A DNA stretch of 16,123 nt from JACPAB01 sp964366725 (lineage in GTDB: Bacteria > Patescibacteriota > Minisyncoccia > 2-02-FULL-40-12 > GWA2-44-9), in the NCBI GenBank assembly GCA_964366725.1, contig CAYIUL010000009.1, positions 1-16,123 on the forward strand. Direction: 5' to 3'. Position numbers and translations under genes: made by a program. Shown piece by piece: positions 7,034 through 13,240 of this stretch. Below the pieces are notes generated by a model. It was not told the DNA's origin. It saw only the letters and a list, made by a program, of their open reading frames with translations, and ran no database searches. The first letter of the stretch is position 1, and every line of letters starts with the position of its first letter.

Positions 7034-8545
7034 ATGAATATGAATAAAAGAATGATCTTTTGGACGTTGATTTTCCTCGTTTTTTACTTGCCGAATTGCA
7101 AGATTTTTTCCCAAGAACATACCCTAAATACGGAAAGCGAAAAAAACCGGTCAGCCGGGAGTCCAAAGATAAATTCCGAAAAGATCAGCGCCCAGGACTT
7201 GCTTAACAGCCCTTTGAACGGGGACTGGCTCATGTATCACGGCGATTATAGCGCGAAGCGTTTTAGTCCATTGAGGCAGATCGATTCGGGTAATGTTCAA
7301 GAGTTGGTTCCAAAATGGACCTACCAGATAAATAACGGGAAAAGCAATCTCCGCTCTTCTCCCGTTGTTTTTAAAGGGATTATGTATGTTACCGGTTCCG
7401 ACGAAGTCCACGCGCTGGACGCGGCTACCGGCACTTGGCTCTGGATATGGAAAGCCCGCAACGAAAAAATAGACAGGATCAACCGGGGGGTTGCCGTATA
7501 CGGTGATAAGATATTTTTTTCTACAAGCGATTGTTATCTGGTTGCTTTGAACCGATTTTCCGGAAATCTGGTCTGGTCAAAACAATACGCCCAACCATCC
7601 CAGGGCTACTATTCGACTATGGCTCCGTTGGTTGTGAATGGGAGGGTAATTTTAGGGATATCAAACCAAAATACCGGCTCGCGAGGTTTTGTCGCCGCTT
7701 TTTCCAGTTCTACCGGAAAAGAATTGTGGCGTTTCTGGGCGACTCCGGAAGGTGTGCGAGGCGCTCCCACTTGGATGACAGGAAGTTATGACCCGGGTCT
7801 GGACGTTTTGTATTGGGCCGTGGGAAATCTCAAGATTGATTCGAAAATAGAACCGAAAATAACCGCGGTTTATGACAACAGCGTGGTTGCCTTGGGTCCC
7901 AAAAACGGAAAGTTGATCTGGGCCACAAGGCTTGGCGATAATATGCCTTATGATTGGTGGGACGCCAACGAACCTTTGGTTCTTGCCGACCTGAAGATGG
8001 GGAGAACCATGAAAAAAGTCGTCTTGCAAGCTCATCGCAACGGCATGTTCTTCTTGATAAACCGGGTTAATGGGGAATTACTCCTTTCCAAGCCGTATGT
8101 CGAAAAGATAAATTGGTCAAGAAATGATACCTGTCCGTCCATGTGGGGTGCCACGAATTGGATGTCTCCGTCTTTCAGTTCAACAGAAGAACTTTTTTAC
8201 GTAATGGTTTACGAAGGTTGCATGAACCAACCTAACCGATTTCATGTAAAAGCAATCGAACCCCGTTCCGGCAAGATAGTGTGGGATTATCCGACGGAAG
8301 GGTCGAATCTGGCCGCATCCGGGGTTCTTACTACCGCCGGAGGACTAGTTTTCAGCGGAGAGGGTTCGGGACGGATAATTGCCCTGGATGCCAAGAGCGG
8401 AAAGAGGGTGTGGGTCTTTGTTGCCGAAAAGACCATGTTCTCCTCACCGATGACATTCATATCGCAAGGAAGACAATTTGTTTCGGTTGTAGCCGGGACA
8501 GATGTGCTCACATTCGGTTTGCGCAATGATGGTAAGGGTTTTTAG
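7034..8545 (+). CDS. Exported PQQ-type beta-propeller protein, quinoprotein dehydrogenase-like with altered active site
   Basis: A 503-residue exported protein related to type I PQQ alcohol/methanol dehydrogenases (usually near 600 residues). The N terminus is a signal peptide; Cys22 in YLPNC is a poor lipobox, so signal peptidase I cleavage near FSQ is also possible. Tryptophan-docking blades are visible (ALDAATGTWLW, ALNRFSGNLVW, GLVFSGEGSGRIIALDAKSG), as is a quinoprotein core: GAPTWMTGSYDPGLDVLYW, YDWWDANEPL, AHRNGMFF and NW near 375. Compared from memory with MxaF, the floor Trp (W247), a calcium-ligand Asn (N265) and the pocket Arg (R335) are kept. The Glu calcium ligand appears as N213, the catalytic Asp as G288, and the vicinal Cys pair as R142-N143. 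There is no cytochrome domain. Strong Shine-Dalgarno AAGGAAGG before the ATG; ATG 7040 is an alternative. It sits between the S-like and A-like genes of an mxa-type cassette and is its likely client. Confidence 0.85.
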   Translation: MNMNKRMIFWTLIFLVFYLPNCKIFSQEHTLNTESEKNRSAGSPKINSEKISAQDLLNSPLNGDWLMYHGDYSAKRFSPLRQIDSGNVQELVPKWTYQINNGKSNLRSSPVVFKGIMYVTGSDEVHALDAATGTWLWIWKARNEKIDRINRGVAVYGDKIFFSTSDCYLVALNRFSGNLVWSKQYAQPSQGYYSTMAPLVVNGRVILGISNQNTGSRGFVAAFSSSTGKELWRFWATPEGVRGAPTWMTGSYDPGLDVLYWAVGNLKIDSKIEPKITAVYDNSVVALGPKNGKLIWATRLGDNMPYDWWDANEPLVLADLKMGRTMKKVVLQAHRNGMFFLINRVNGELLLSKPYVEKINWSRNDTCPSMWGATNWMSPSFSSTEELFYVMVYEGCMNQPNRFHVKAIEPRSGKIVWDYPTEGSNLAASGVLTTAGGLVFSGEGSGRIIALDAKSGKRVWVFVAEKTMFSSPMTFISQGRQFVSVVAGTDVLTFGLRNDGKGF

Positions 8546-8574
8546 CGATCAAAAAAAGATCGCTTTTCTTTTTG
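8544..8574 (+). terminator. Intrinsic terminator of the propeller gene
   Basis: Stem AGCGATC (8544-8550), loop of seven A, stem GATCGCT (8558-8564), then TTTCTTTTTG. The stem begins inside the TAG stop codon. Confidence 0.87.
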
Positions 8575-8578
8575 TAAA

Positions 8579-8607
8579 TTGACGTTTTTTATTCTTTTCT
8601 GTATGCT
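8579..8607 (+). promoter_or_regulatory. Promoter for the MxaA-like/MxaC-like operon
   Basis: TTGACG (8579-8584), 17-base T-rich spacer, TATGCT (8602-8607) with an upstream TG. The predicted start near 8614 gives a leader of about 31 bases with GAGGGAA before the ATG at 8645. Confidence 0.75.
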
Positions 8608-8644
8608 ATTTTACATCTAATGTTCTTTTCCAACGAGGGAAATC

Positions 8645-9670
8645 ATGGGCAGGACGGCAGCGAGAGTTTTGTTCTCGGCCTTGGCGGTTTTCGCCCCTGT
8701 CCTTTTGTTTGGACAGGATGTCTTTGTATCGTTTATGGTTGAAGGGCCGCGAATTTCCAGGACCGCCTTTACCAACTGGGAAAAGATCGAACTGGCCTAC
8801 ACCGTCCGCTATCTGGACGGGTGCGAGCCGGTATTCGACAACCTGAAGCCCCAACTTATGAATTTCGGAAAGTTGGAACTTGATTCTGAATTCGCCGAAA
8901 AAAACGACATCAGGAATAAAAGAAGGTTTGAAAACGAGAACTTTTTCGACATCGTCTACCATCTTCGCTATATGGCTGAAAAAAAGGGCGAGCTGGACAT
9001 TCTGGGCCCGAAATTCCCATACAGGCAGACTAAACCCGGCAATACTGAGATCGAGTATTTTCCGTCTCAAAACTTTACACTGGTTTATAATACCGTCCTT
9101 CCAAAGGGCGCCGACTACGTAAAAGAAGAGCTTGATCTCGGTTCTTATCAAAAGAAGGCCATTGGTTGGAAAGTATTTTCAGCCGCAATCGTTTTGTTCG
9201 GGGTATTTGGAAGTTTTGTCCTGGTATTCTTTAAACCGGTTCCGGCGCCTTTGCCCATAAACATTCAAGCGGCAAGCGCTATTCCGGTTGCCGAAAATAA
9301 AGCCGATCTGTCAAAAGTTTTCAGCGAGCTTGAGGCGAATATCGCCAAGGGCAACCTGGGAGCTGTTTGCAACGGATTAAGCGATGTAATTCGGGCATAT
9401 GCTCCGGGCATCAACCCAGGCATGACCAGCAAAGATATGATCAGGCCGATCATTTCCATTCCTCATAATTGGGAACGGGGCCAGCTTCTCAAAGTTCATT
9501 CCGCTCTTTGCAATATCGAGGACTATTTGTTTTCAGGCGAAAAAGAGGAAATAGCAAGATACCGCGTATCCGATTTGCCGGCGCTTATTTCCAAACTGAA
9601 GCCCTGGCCGATGTACCGGCGCCGTCTGGCGTATCGATTCACCAAGCATTTGAACCGGAGGAGGCCGTGA
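8645..9670 (+). CDS. BatD/MxaA-like membrane protein of a MoxR-vWA cassette
   Basis: A 341-residue protein with a signal peptide (about 1-23, ending LLFGQD), an extracytoplasmic beta-rich domain (about 24-170), one transmembrane helix (about 174-196) and a helical cytoplasmic tail. The tail has a SKDMIRPIISI segment and then LLKVHSALCNIEDYLFSG and RYRVSDLPALISKL, the kind of tail seen in BatD, DUF4381 and MxaA proteins of MoxR operons. Primary identity to any one family is not obvious by eye, so the call leans on topology and on position directly before a membrane vWA gene, as in mxaA-mxaC. In methylotrophs MxaA is needed for calcium insertion into methanol dehydrogenase. GAGGGAA precedes the ATG. 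Its TGA overlaps the next gene's GTG start. Confidence 0.68.
   Translation: MGRTAARVLFSALAVFAPVLLFGQDVFVSFMVEGPRISRTAFTNWEKIELAYTVRYLDGCEPVFDNLKPQLMNFGKLELDSEFAEKNDIRNKRRFENENFFDIVYHLRYMAEKKGELDILGPKFPYRQTKPGNTEIEYFPSQNFTLVYNTVLPKGADYVKEELDLGSYQKKAIGWKVFSAAIVLFGVFGSFVLVFFKPVPAPLPINIQAASAIPVAENKADLSKVFSELEANIAKGNLGAVCNGLSDVIRAYAPGINPGMTSKDMIRPIISIPHNWERGQLLKVHSALCNIEDYLFSGEKEEIARYRVSDLPALISKLKPWPMYRRRLAYRFTKHLNRRRP
9657..9664 (+). promoter_or_regulatory. Shine-Dalgarno that decides the GTG start at 9667
   Basis: GGAGGAGG lies just upstream of GTG 9667, which overlaps the preceding TGA as GTGA. The open frame extends back to an ATG at 9469, but that start would overlap about 200 bases of a convincing upstream gene and has no comparable ribosome site. 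Confidence 0.8.
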
Positions 9671-10854
9671 ATATTTTTGATGTGTGGCCTCTCGTCCTGA
9701 TGTCTCTGAAGGACGCATGGGTTCTGAACTGGGGCGAACTCGTCTACAGGCAGGAAACCCAGGTTATTAGAACCGCTGCGTTTCTCGCAGCGGTCTTTTT
9801 TGCAGTCCTGTTAATTAAACGGTGGCGAAACAAGAAGAACCGGGATTGGGGATCGAATTCCCACTATCTTACGGGGCTGGTGATAAATAACCGCCACGGT
9901 CATGGTATCACATACAAACTTGTCCGCGGCTTTACCTGGATATTGGTTTTTTCCTCCCTGTGTTTTTTGGGAGTTGCTTTGGCCGATCCCGTAATGGTAT
10001 TCACCAATACGACGGAACAGATCGAGTCGCGCGAAATAATCTACATCAAAGACGTCTCCGCTTCCAACGGCTTCCATCTTCCGAACAGCAAAGTTGCAAG
10101 GGGGGAGCTTGCCAAAGAGACCCTGGACAGGATCGTTCTCAAGAGAAGAGAAAGAATGGACCGGGCGGCCTATATTGTTTTCGGGACTCAGTCGGAAATT
10201 TGGTCCGGATTCACTACCAACTACGAGAGTTTGGCTTTTTCCGTGTTGATGTCGCCGATAGCCATTGCTCCGGCAACGGCCCAGGTTATGTGGGGAGAAA
10301 ACTTTGTCCTTAAGAAGGGACAGTTTGTCGAACATGATAACGGCGGTAAGACCAATCTTCACCTCGGACTGGAGTCGGCTATCTACCTTTTTGACCGTAA
10401 AAGCTCTCCAAAAATCGTGGAAGAGTTAAAGAGAGATCCGAACGCCCAAATGAGGTCGGTAGTTATCATTACCGACGGCGCCGCTGACGTCGACCCCGAA
10501 CCCCAACTGGAAGAGCTTCATAAGATGCGGGTAATTCCGTATCTGGTTTTTATCGACCTTGACCGGACAATTGAGAGAATGCTATTCGGGGAAAATTCGA
10601 TCCAAGTCAAGCTGCCAGACCGGCTTTTGATGATGATCCGCCGTTATGGCGGGCAGTATTTTCTGGCCAAAGACCGCCAGTCCGTTGACCGCATCAGCGA
10701 AGAACTCGATAAACTGCAAAGCATGAAAATAGCCAAGCTCGTGAACACCAAAGAAGAGGATGTTTACTTTATTCCTTTGGCTGTAGCATTCTTATTCGCC
10801 ATTGCCGCCACAACAGTAAGGTTTCTCTCATTGCTTATGTGGCGCACAGTATAA
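9667..10854 (+). CDS. Membrane vWA-domain protein (BatA/MxaC-like)
   Basis: From the GTG start the protein is 395 residues. It has two N-terminal transmembrane segments (about 35-51 and 87-107), a vWA domain and a C-terminal transmembrane segment (about 367-390), the BatA/BatB/MxaC layout. The MIDAS is DVSAS (Asp129, Ser131, Ser133), and SVVIITDGAADVD supplies the later Asp of the metal site. The vWA domain would face the cytoplasm, where it could meet the MoxR-DUF58 pair. A cluster of charged residues links the two N-terminal helices. Start and upstream gene overlap by four bases (GTGA), implying translational coupling. The gene order makes it the mxaC counterpart; MxaC is one of the proteins required for calcium loading of methanol dehydrogenase. 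The general vWA call is firm; MxaC equivalence is inferred. Confidence 0.85.
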   Translation: MNIFDVWPLVLMSLKDAWVLNWGELVYRQETQVIRTAAFLAAVFFAVLLIKRWRNKKNRDWGSNSHYLTGLVINNRHGHGITYKLVRGFTWILVFSSLCFLGVALADPVMVFTNTTEQIESREIIYIKDVSASNGFHLPNSKVARGELAKETLDRIVLKRRERMDRAAYIVFGTQSEIWSGFTTNYESLAFSVLMSPIAIAPATAQVMWGENFVLKKGQFVEHDNGGKTNLHLGLESAIYLFDRKSSPKIVEELKRDPNAQMRSVVIITDGAADVDPEPQLEELHKMRVIPYLVFIDLDRTIERMLFGENSIQVKLPDRLLMMIRRYGGQYFLAKDRQSVDRISEELDKLQSMKIAKLVNTKEEDVYFIPLAVAFLFAIAATTVRFLSLLMWRTV

Positions 10855-10858
10855 AGAC

Positions 10859-10885
10859 ACCCCCAAGATCGGGGGTTTTACTTTT
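10859..10885 (+). terminator. Intrinsic terminator after the first vWA gene
   Basis: Stem ACCCCC (10859-10864), loop AAGATC, stem GGGGGT (10871-10876), then TTTACTTTTATT. It starts five bases after the stop codon. Confidence 0.8.
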
Positions 10886-10910
10886 ATTTGAATTTCGCTT
10901 AAGCTATTCT
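10877..10910 (+). promoter_or_regulatory. Weak promoter region for the MxaK-like/vWA operon
   Basis: Two weak readings exist: TTTACT (10877-10882), 17 bases, TAAGCT (10900-10905), or a poor -35 near 10882 with TATTCT (10905-10910). Either would start transcription near 10912-10917, about 22-27 bases before the ATG, the leader length seen for neighbouring genes. The -35 reading falls in the terminator T-tract. Confidence 0.4.
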
Positions 10911-10938
10911 CATGTTTTTTAAAAAGTGGAGTTGAACA

Positions 10939-11667
10939 ATGAAACGTTTCACGGTTGGACGCCTTTTGCTGGCAATTCTGCTGGCAGCCGTATTTTCCGT
11001 GTTGGGTTTGATCTCATATCAGATCGGCAACTACTACAGTTATAAGGACGCATATAGCGGACATATCGTCCGCCGGGACAAGTCGGCTTCAAGGGATGGT
11101 TTGAAAGATCTACAGTTTTTTTATGAGCTGGACTATCTTCCGTCGTATTTATCCAAGGATGCCGATTGCGAGCGCGCCGCTTATTACAATCTGGACAACG
11201 ATCTTGAAAAAACTATCAATGAGCTTCGCGATAAAAAAAGATTCTGCGCCTCATTCCTAAGAGGCGTTGCCACGTGGCGACAGGCCCAAGCGGAATATGC
11301 CAACGCCTTGACTCTTCCCGACAAGACCCCTGTTCAAAAGAAAGACAAGTTAAAACAGCTGAAGCTGGCAGACGAGAAGGCCGCGACTCTTGCCAAAGAC
11401 GACTTTGAGGCCGCCCTGAAGGCAAATCCCGACCACGCTCCTTCCAGTTGGGATCACGATCTTCTTTCCAATCCTGAAAACAGGGCTATGGCGTTGATGC
11501 CGAAACCCGGGAAAATAAAAATACAGCTTGGCCAAAGCGGCGGAGGAAAAACTAACCCGGGTCCCTTGGGGGAAGACGGTAAAGGGGAAGGGAAAAAAAG
11601 CAAAGACATAGATACTAACGAAGAGGGTCCGGGCAGGCCCGACGGGAAACCAAAGAAGGTGGGATAA
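10939..11667 (+). CDS. Membrane-anchored MxaK-like protein with helical (TPR-like) domain and Gly/Lys-rich tail
   Basis: A 242-residue protein with one N-terminal transmembrane helix (about 8-28), then an alpha-helical region ending in AKDDFEAALKANPDHAPSSW and DHDLLSNPENRA. This resembles the single tetratricopeptide-like unit followed by a 'D-L-x-NPE-x-A' strip in MxaK and BatC-type proteins. The last 50 or so residues are low complexity, rich in Gly, Lys, Asp and Pro (GQSGGGKTNPGPLGEDG), as in the Gly/Pro-rich tails of BatC-like proteins. Three cysteines are present (in DADCER, RFCAS and nearby); whether they pair is unknown. GGAG lies 7 bases before the ATG. Its TAA directly abuts the next ATG (TAAATG). 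Position between two vWA genes is the mxaC-K-L order and differs from the bat order. Confidence 0.72.
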   Translation: MKRFTVGRLLLAILLAAVFSVLGLISYQIGNYYSYKDAYSGHIVRRDKSASRDGLKDLQFFYELDYLPSYLSKDADCERAAYYNLDNDLEKTINELRDKKRFCASFLRGVATWRQAQAEYANALTLPDKTPVQKKDKLKQLKLADEKAATLAKDDFEAALKANPDHAPSSWDHDLLSNPENRAMALMPKPGKIKIQLGQSGGGKTNPGPLGEDGKGEGKKSKDIDTNEEGPGRPDGKPKKVG

Positions 11668-12684
11668 ATGTTCGGTTGGGCGCATCAGCAATATTTTAAC
11701 TTTTTCCCTTTGTGGGTAGCGATTGGCGCGGGAATTATTGTTTTCTTGGCCGCCAAGCGGCTGTTCCGTCCCGCTTACGCCCGGGATTCAAAACAAAAAC
11801 TGATCGGTCCAGACGTAATATGGCTTTTAAGTTTTGTCCTGGCCGGACTGATGATCGTTGCCCTCGCCGGTCCAAAGACCGATAAGTTCAAGATGGTAAG
11901 TTCCCGGGACAACCTCGATATTATTGTTGCCCTTGATACGTCGGCGTCAATGGCGGTGAAAGACATCGCTCCGTCCAGGCACGATGTAATGATGAGAGAA
12001 GTTAAGGCCTTTGTAACATCTTCGGCTGTTCGCGGGGGCGACCGCCTGACCATTTTCACTTTCAGTGAAAAATCGAATTGGCGGATGCCTTTATCGCAAG
12101 ACAAGGACGAGTTCCTGGACAAACTGCTCGAGATAGAACAACCCAAAGACCGCGTGTATTACGACAGGTCGCAGCTTTCCACGTATTTCTCCGGCTTGCT
12201 TGATCATATCCCCAAAGCTCTCGATATCTGGGATAATTTCTCTGAATCTTCCTATCCTCGCGTTGTGTTCATGTTCAGCGACGGAGATACTATCGACAGT
12301 TCCTTGAATACTTCCCTGGCGGTCCTGGCCAGGAAAGAAATAAAAATTTATGTGATAGGAGTAGGGACGTCCCGGGGCGGTAGCCTTACCATAATGACGC
12401 CGGCCGAGAATAACCCCAAGAACTTGGAGCCGGCGCTTATCAGATCTCAATTAAACATGAAAGCCCTGAATCTTATCAAAGATAAAACGGGCGGCAAAAG
12501 TTTCGTGCTAAGCAATTCTTCGGATCAAGTCCAAGGTTTTATGGCCGCGGCTCTGGAAGAGAATAGGAAACCGACCCTGACTCTGGCGCGAACCGGAGAG
12601 GCCGAGAACTTTTGGCGGGAGTTCCTGGCTATTCCCGCCCTCATTACTGTTTTCTTGATGACCGTGAAATTTGTCAGATATTGA
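11668..12684 (+). CDS. Membrane vWA-domain protein (BatA/BatB/MxaL-like)
   Basis: A 338-residue protein with two N-terminal transmembrane helices (about 13-29 and 50-68), a vWA domain and a C-terminal helix (about 314-335). The MIDAS is complete: IVALDTSAS (Asp90, Ser92, Ser94), a Thr in QLSTYFSGL (about 172) and FMFSDGD (Asp205). KIYVIGVGTSRGGSLTI is the usual late strand of Bat-type vWA domains. It starts directly after the MxaK-like stop codon (TAAATG) with AAGGTGG upstream, so the pair is translationally coupled. This is a more canonical vWA protein than the one at 9667. By order it is the mxaL counterpart, one of the genes needed for active, calcium-loaded methanol dehydrogenase in methylotrophs. 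Confidence 0.88.
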   Translation: MFGWAHQQYFNFFPLWVAIGAGIIVFLAAKRLFRPAYARDSKQKLIGPDVIWLLSFVLAGLMIVALAGPKTDKFKMVSSRDNLDIIVALDTSASMAVKDIAPSRHDVMMREVKAFVTSSAVRGGDRLTIFTFSEKSNWRMPLSQDKDEFLDKLLEIEQPKDRVYYDRSQLSTYFSGLLDHIPKALDIWDNFSESSYPRVVFMFSDGDTIDSSLNTSLAVLARKEIKIYVIGVGTSRGGSLTIMTPAENNPKNLEPALIRSQLNMKALNLIKDKTGGKSFVLSNSSDQVQGFMAAALEENRKPTLTLARTGEAENFWREFLAIPALITVFLMTVKFVRY

Positions 12685-12690
12685 ATTGAC

Positions 12691-12719
12691 TTGACGCCCC
12701 GCAACCGCGGGGCTATTAT
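12691..12719 (+). promoter_or_regulatory. Promoter for the Cys-rich protein, spacer formed by a terminator hairpin
   Basis: TTGACG (12691-12696), 17-base spacer, TATTAT (12714-12719). The spacer is almost exactly the upstream gene's terminator hairpin. A second TTGACT sits at 12686-12691. The predicted start near 12726 leaves about 26 bases with CTTTGAGAGGG before the ATG. Confidence 0.72.
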
Positions 12720-12725
12720 TTATTC
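12696..12725 (+). terminator. Intrinsic terminator of the MxaK/MxaL-like operon
   Basis: Stem GCCCCGC (12696-12702), loop AACC, stem GCGGGGC (12707-12713), then the AT-rich tail TATTATTTATTC. The tail is less T-pure than in a strong terminator because it also has to be the -10 box of the next promoter. Confidence 0.75.
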
Positions 12726-12752
12726 TAATATCGCGTTCTTTGAGAGGGTATC

Positions 12753-13175
12753 ATGAAAAGGTTCGTTGTTTCGGTGGTTGTTCTGATGGTTATTTCAGGA
12801 CTTGCCTATTCTTACAACAAGCCGGATACGGCGCCCGTCAGTCAGGCAAATATTACGATCCCTGTTCCAAATGCCGCTGCTGCCGGACATGATCATCAAG
12901 CCATGATGGCTGCGGCTAGAGCCCAAGACGACTATGCCCCTGCGCCGGCTCAACATCAGCCAAGCCCGGGTTCCGGATGTTCAAGGCCGGATCCGAAGGA
13001 TCCGGACAAGGGCGTTGAGCAAGATACGGTTGGCTGCAATTGTGTCCGAAAACTCCCTTGCAATAACGGACGGCCCCAAGAAGACCCGGGAGATCCGGCA
13101 GATGGCGGCAAAACCCGCTGCCATAACTGGTGCTATCCGGACCGCTGCGCTTGTCCCAACCCTTGCAAGAACTAA
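12753..13175 (+). CDS. Small exported cysteine-rich protein, family not recognised
   Basis: A 140-residue protein with a clear signal peptide (about 1-20, ending GLAYS). An Ala/Pro/His-rich linker (about 22-72, including HDH at 46-48) follows. The C-terminal 65 residues hold nine cysteines: C76, C95, C97, C103, C123, C127, C132, C134 and C138, grouped as GCNC and CHNWCYPDRCACPNPC. There is no CxxCH haem motif, so it is not a c-type cytochrome. The pattern suits either disulfides or a metal site; His124 lies within it. I do not recognise a family, and it is not evidently like MxaI, the small methanol dehydrogenase subunit. It has its own promoter, a CTTTGAGAGGG leader and a strong terminator, directly after the last cassette gene. 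It could be a second client or partner of the cassette, which is inference from position. Confidence 0.8.
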   Translation: MKRFVVSVVVLMVISGLAYSYNKPDTAPVSQANITIPVPNAAAAGHDHQAMMAAARAQDDYAPAPAQHQPSPGSGCSRPDPKDPDKGVEQDTVGCNCVRKLPCNNGRPQEDPGDPADGGKTRCHNWCYPDRCACPNPCKN

Positions 13176-13188
13176 ATCTCAAGCAGGA

Positions 13189-13216
13189 GCCCCTCGTCTG
13201 AGGGGCTTTTATTTTG
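13189..13216 (+). terminator. Intrinsic terminator of the Cys-rich gene
   Basis: Stem GCCCCTC (13189-13195), loop GTCT, stem GAGGGGC (13200-13206), then TTTTATTTTG. It is the strongest-looking terminator in the window. Confidence 0.9.
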
Positions 13217-13234
13217 CTTATTTTTCTGTATGTT
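13206..13234 (+). promoter_or_regulatory. Possible promoter giving a leaderless nucleotidyltransferase mRNA
   Basis: A -10-like TATGTT (13229-13234) preceded by TG resembles the TGTATGCT -10 at 8600-8607. The -35 region would fall in the terminator T-tract and is poor. Transcription would begin at about 13241, which is the A of the ATG. Confidence 0.4.
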
Positions 13235-13240
13235 GGGCTT

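Noticed and set aside
9469..9666. Upstream extension of the first vWA gene to ATG 9469 (66 extra residues)
   Set aside because: It overlaps the coding C terminus of the A-like gene, the extra residues look unlike a protein N terminus, and GTG 9667 has a strong GGAGGAGG site.
12753..13175. Cys-rich protein as a c-type cytochrome or as MxaI
   Set aside because: There is no CxxCH motif, and the Cys pattern, length and low-complexity linker do not resemble the small methanol dehydrogenase subunit.
13214..13240. TTG 13214 start for the nucleotidyltransferase protein
   Set aside because: It lies in the T-tract of the preceding terminator with no ribosome site; ATG 13241 fits the fold and a plausible leaderless start.
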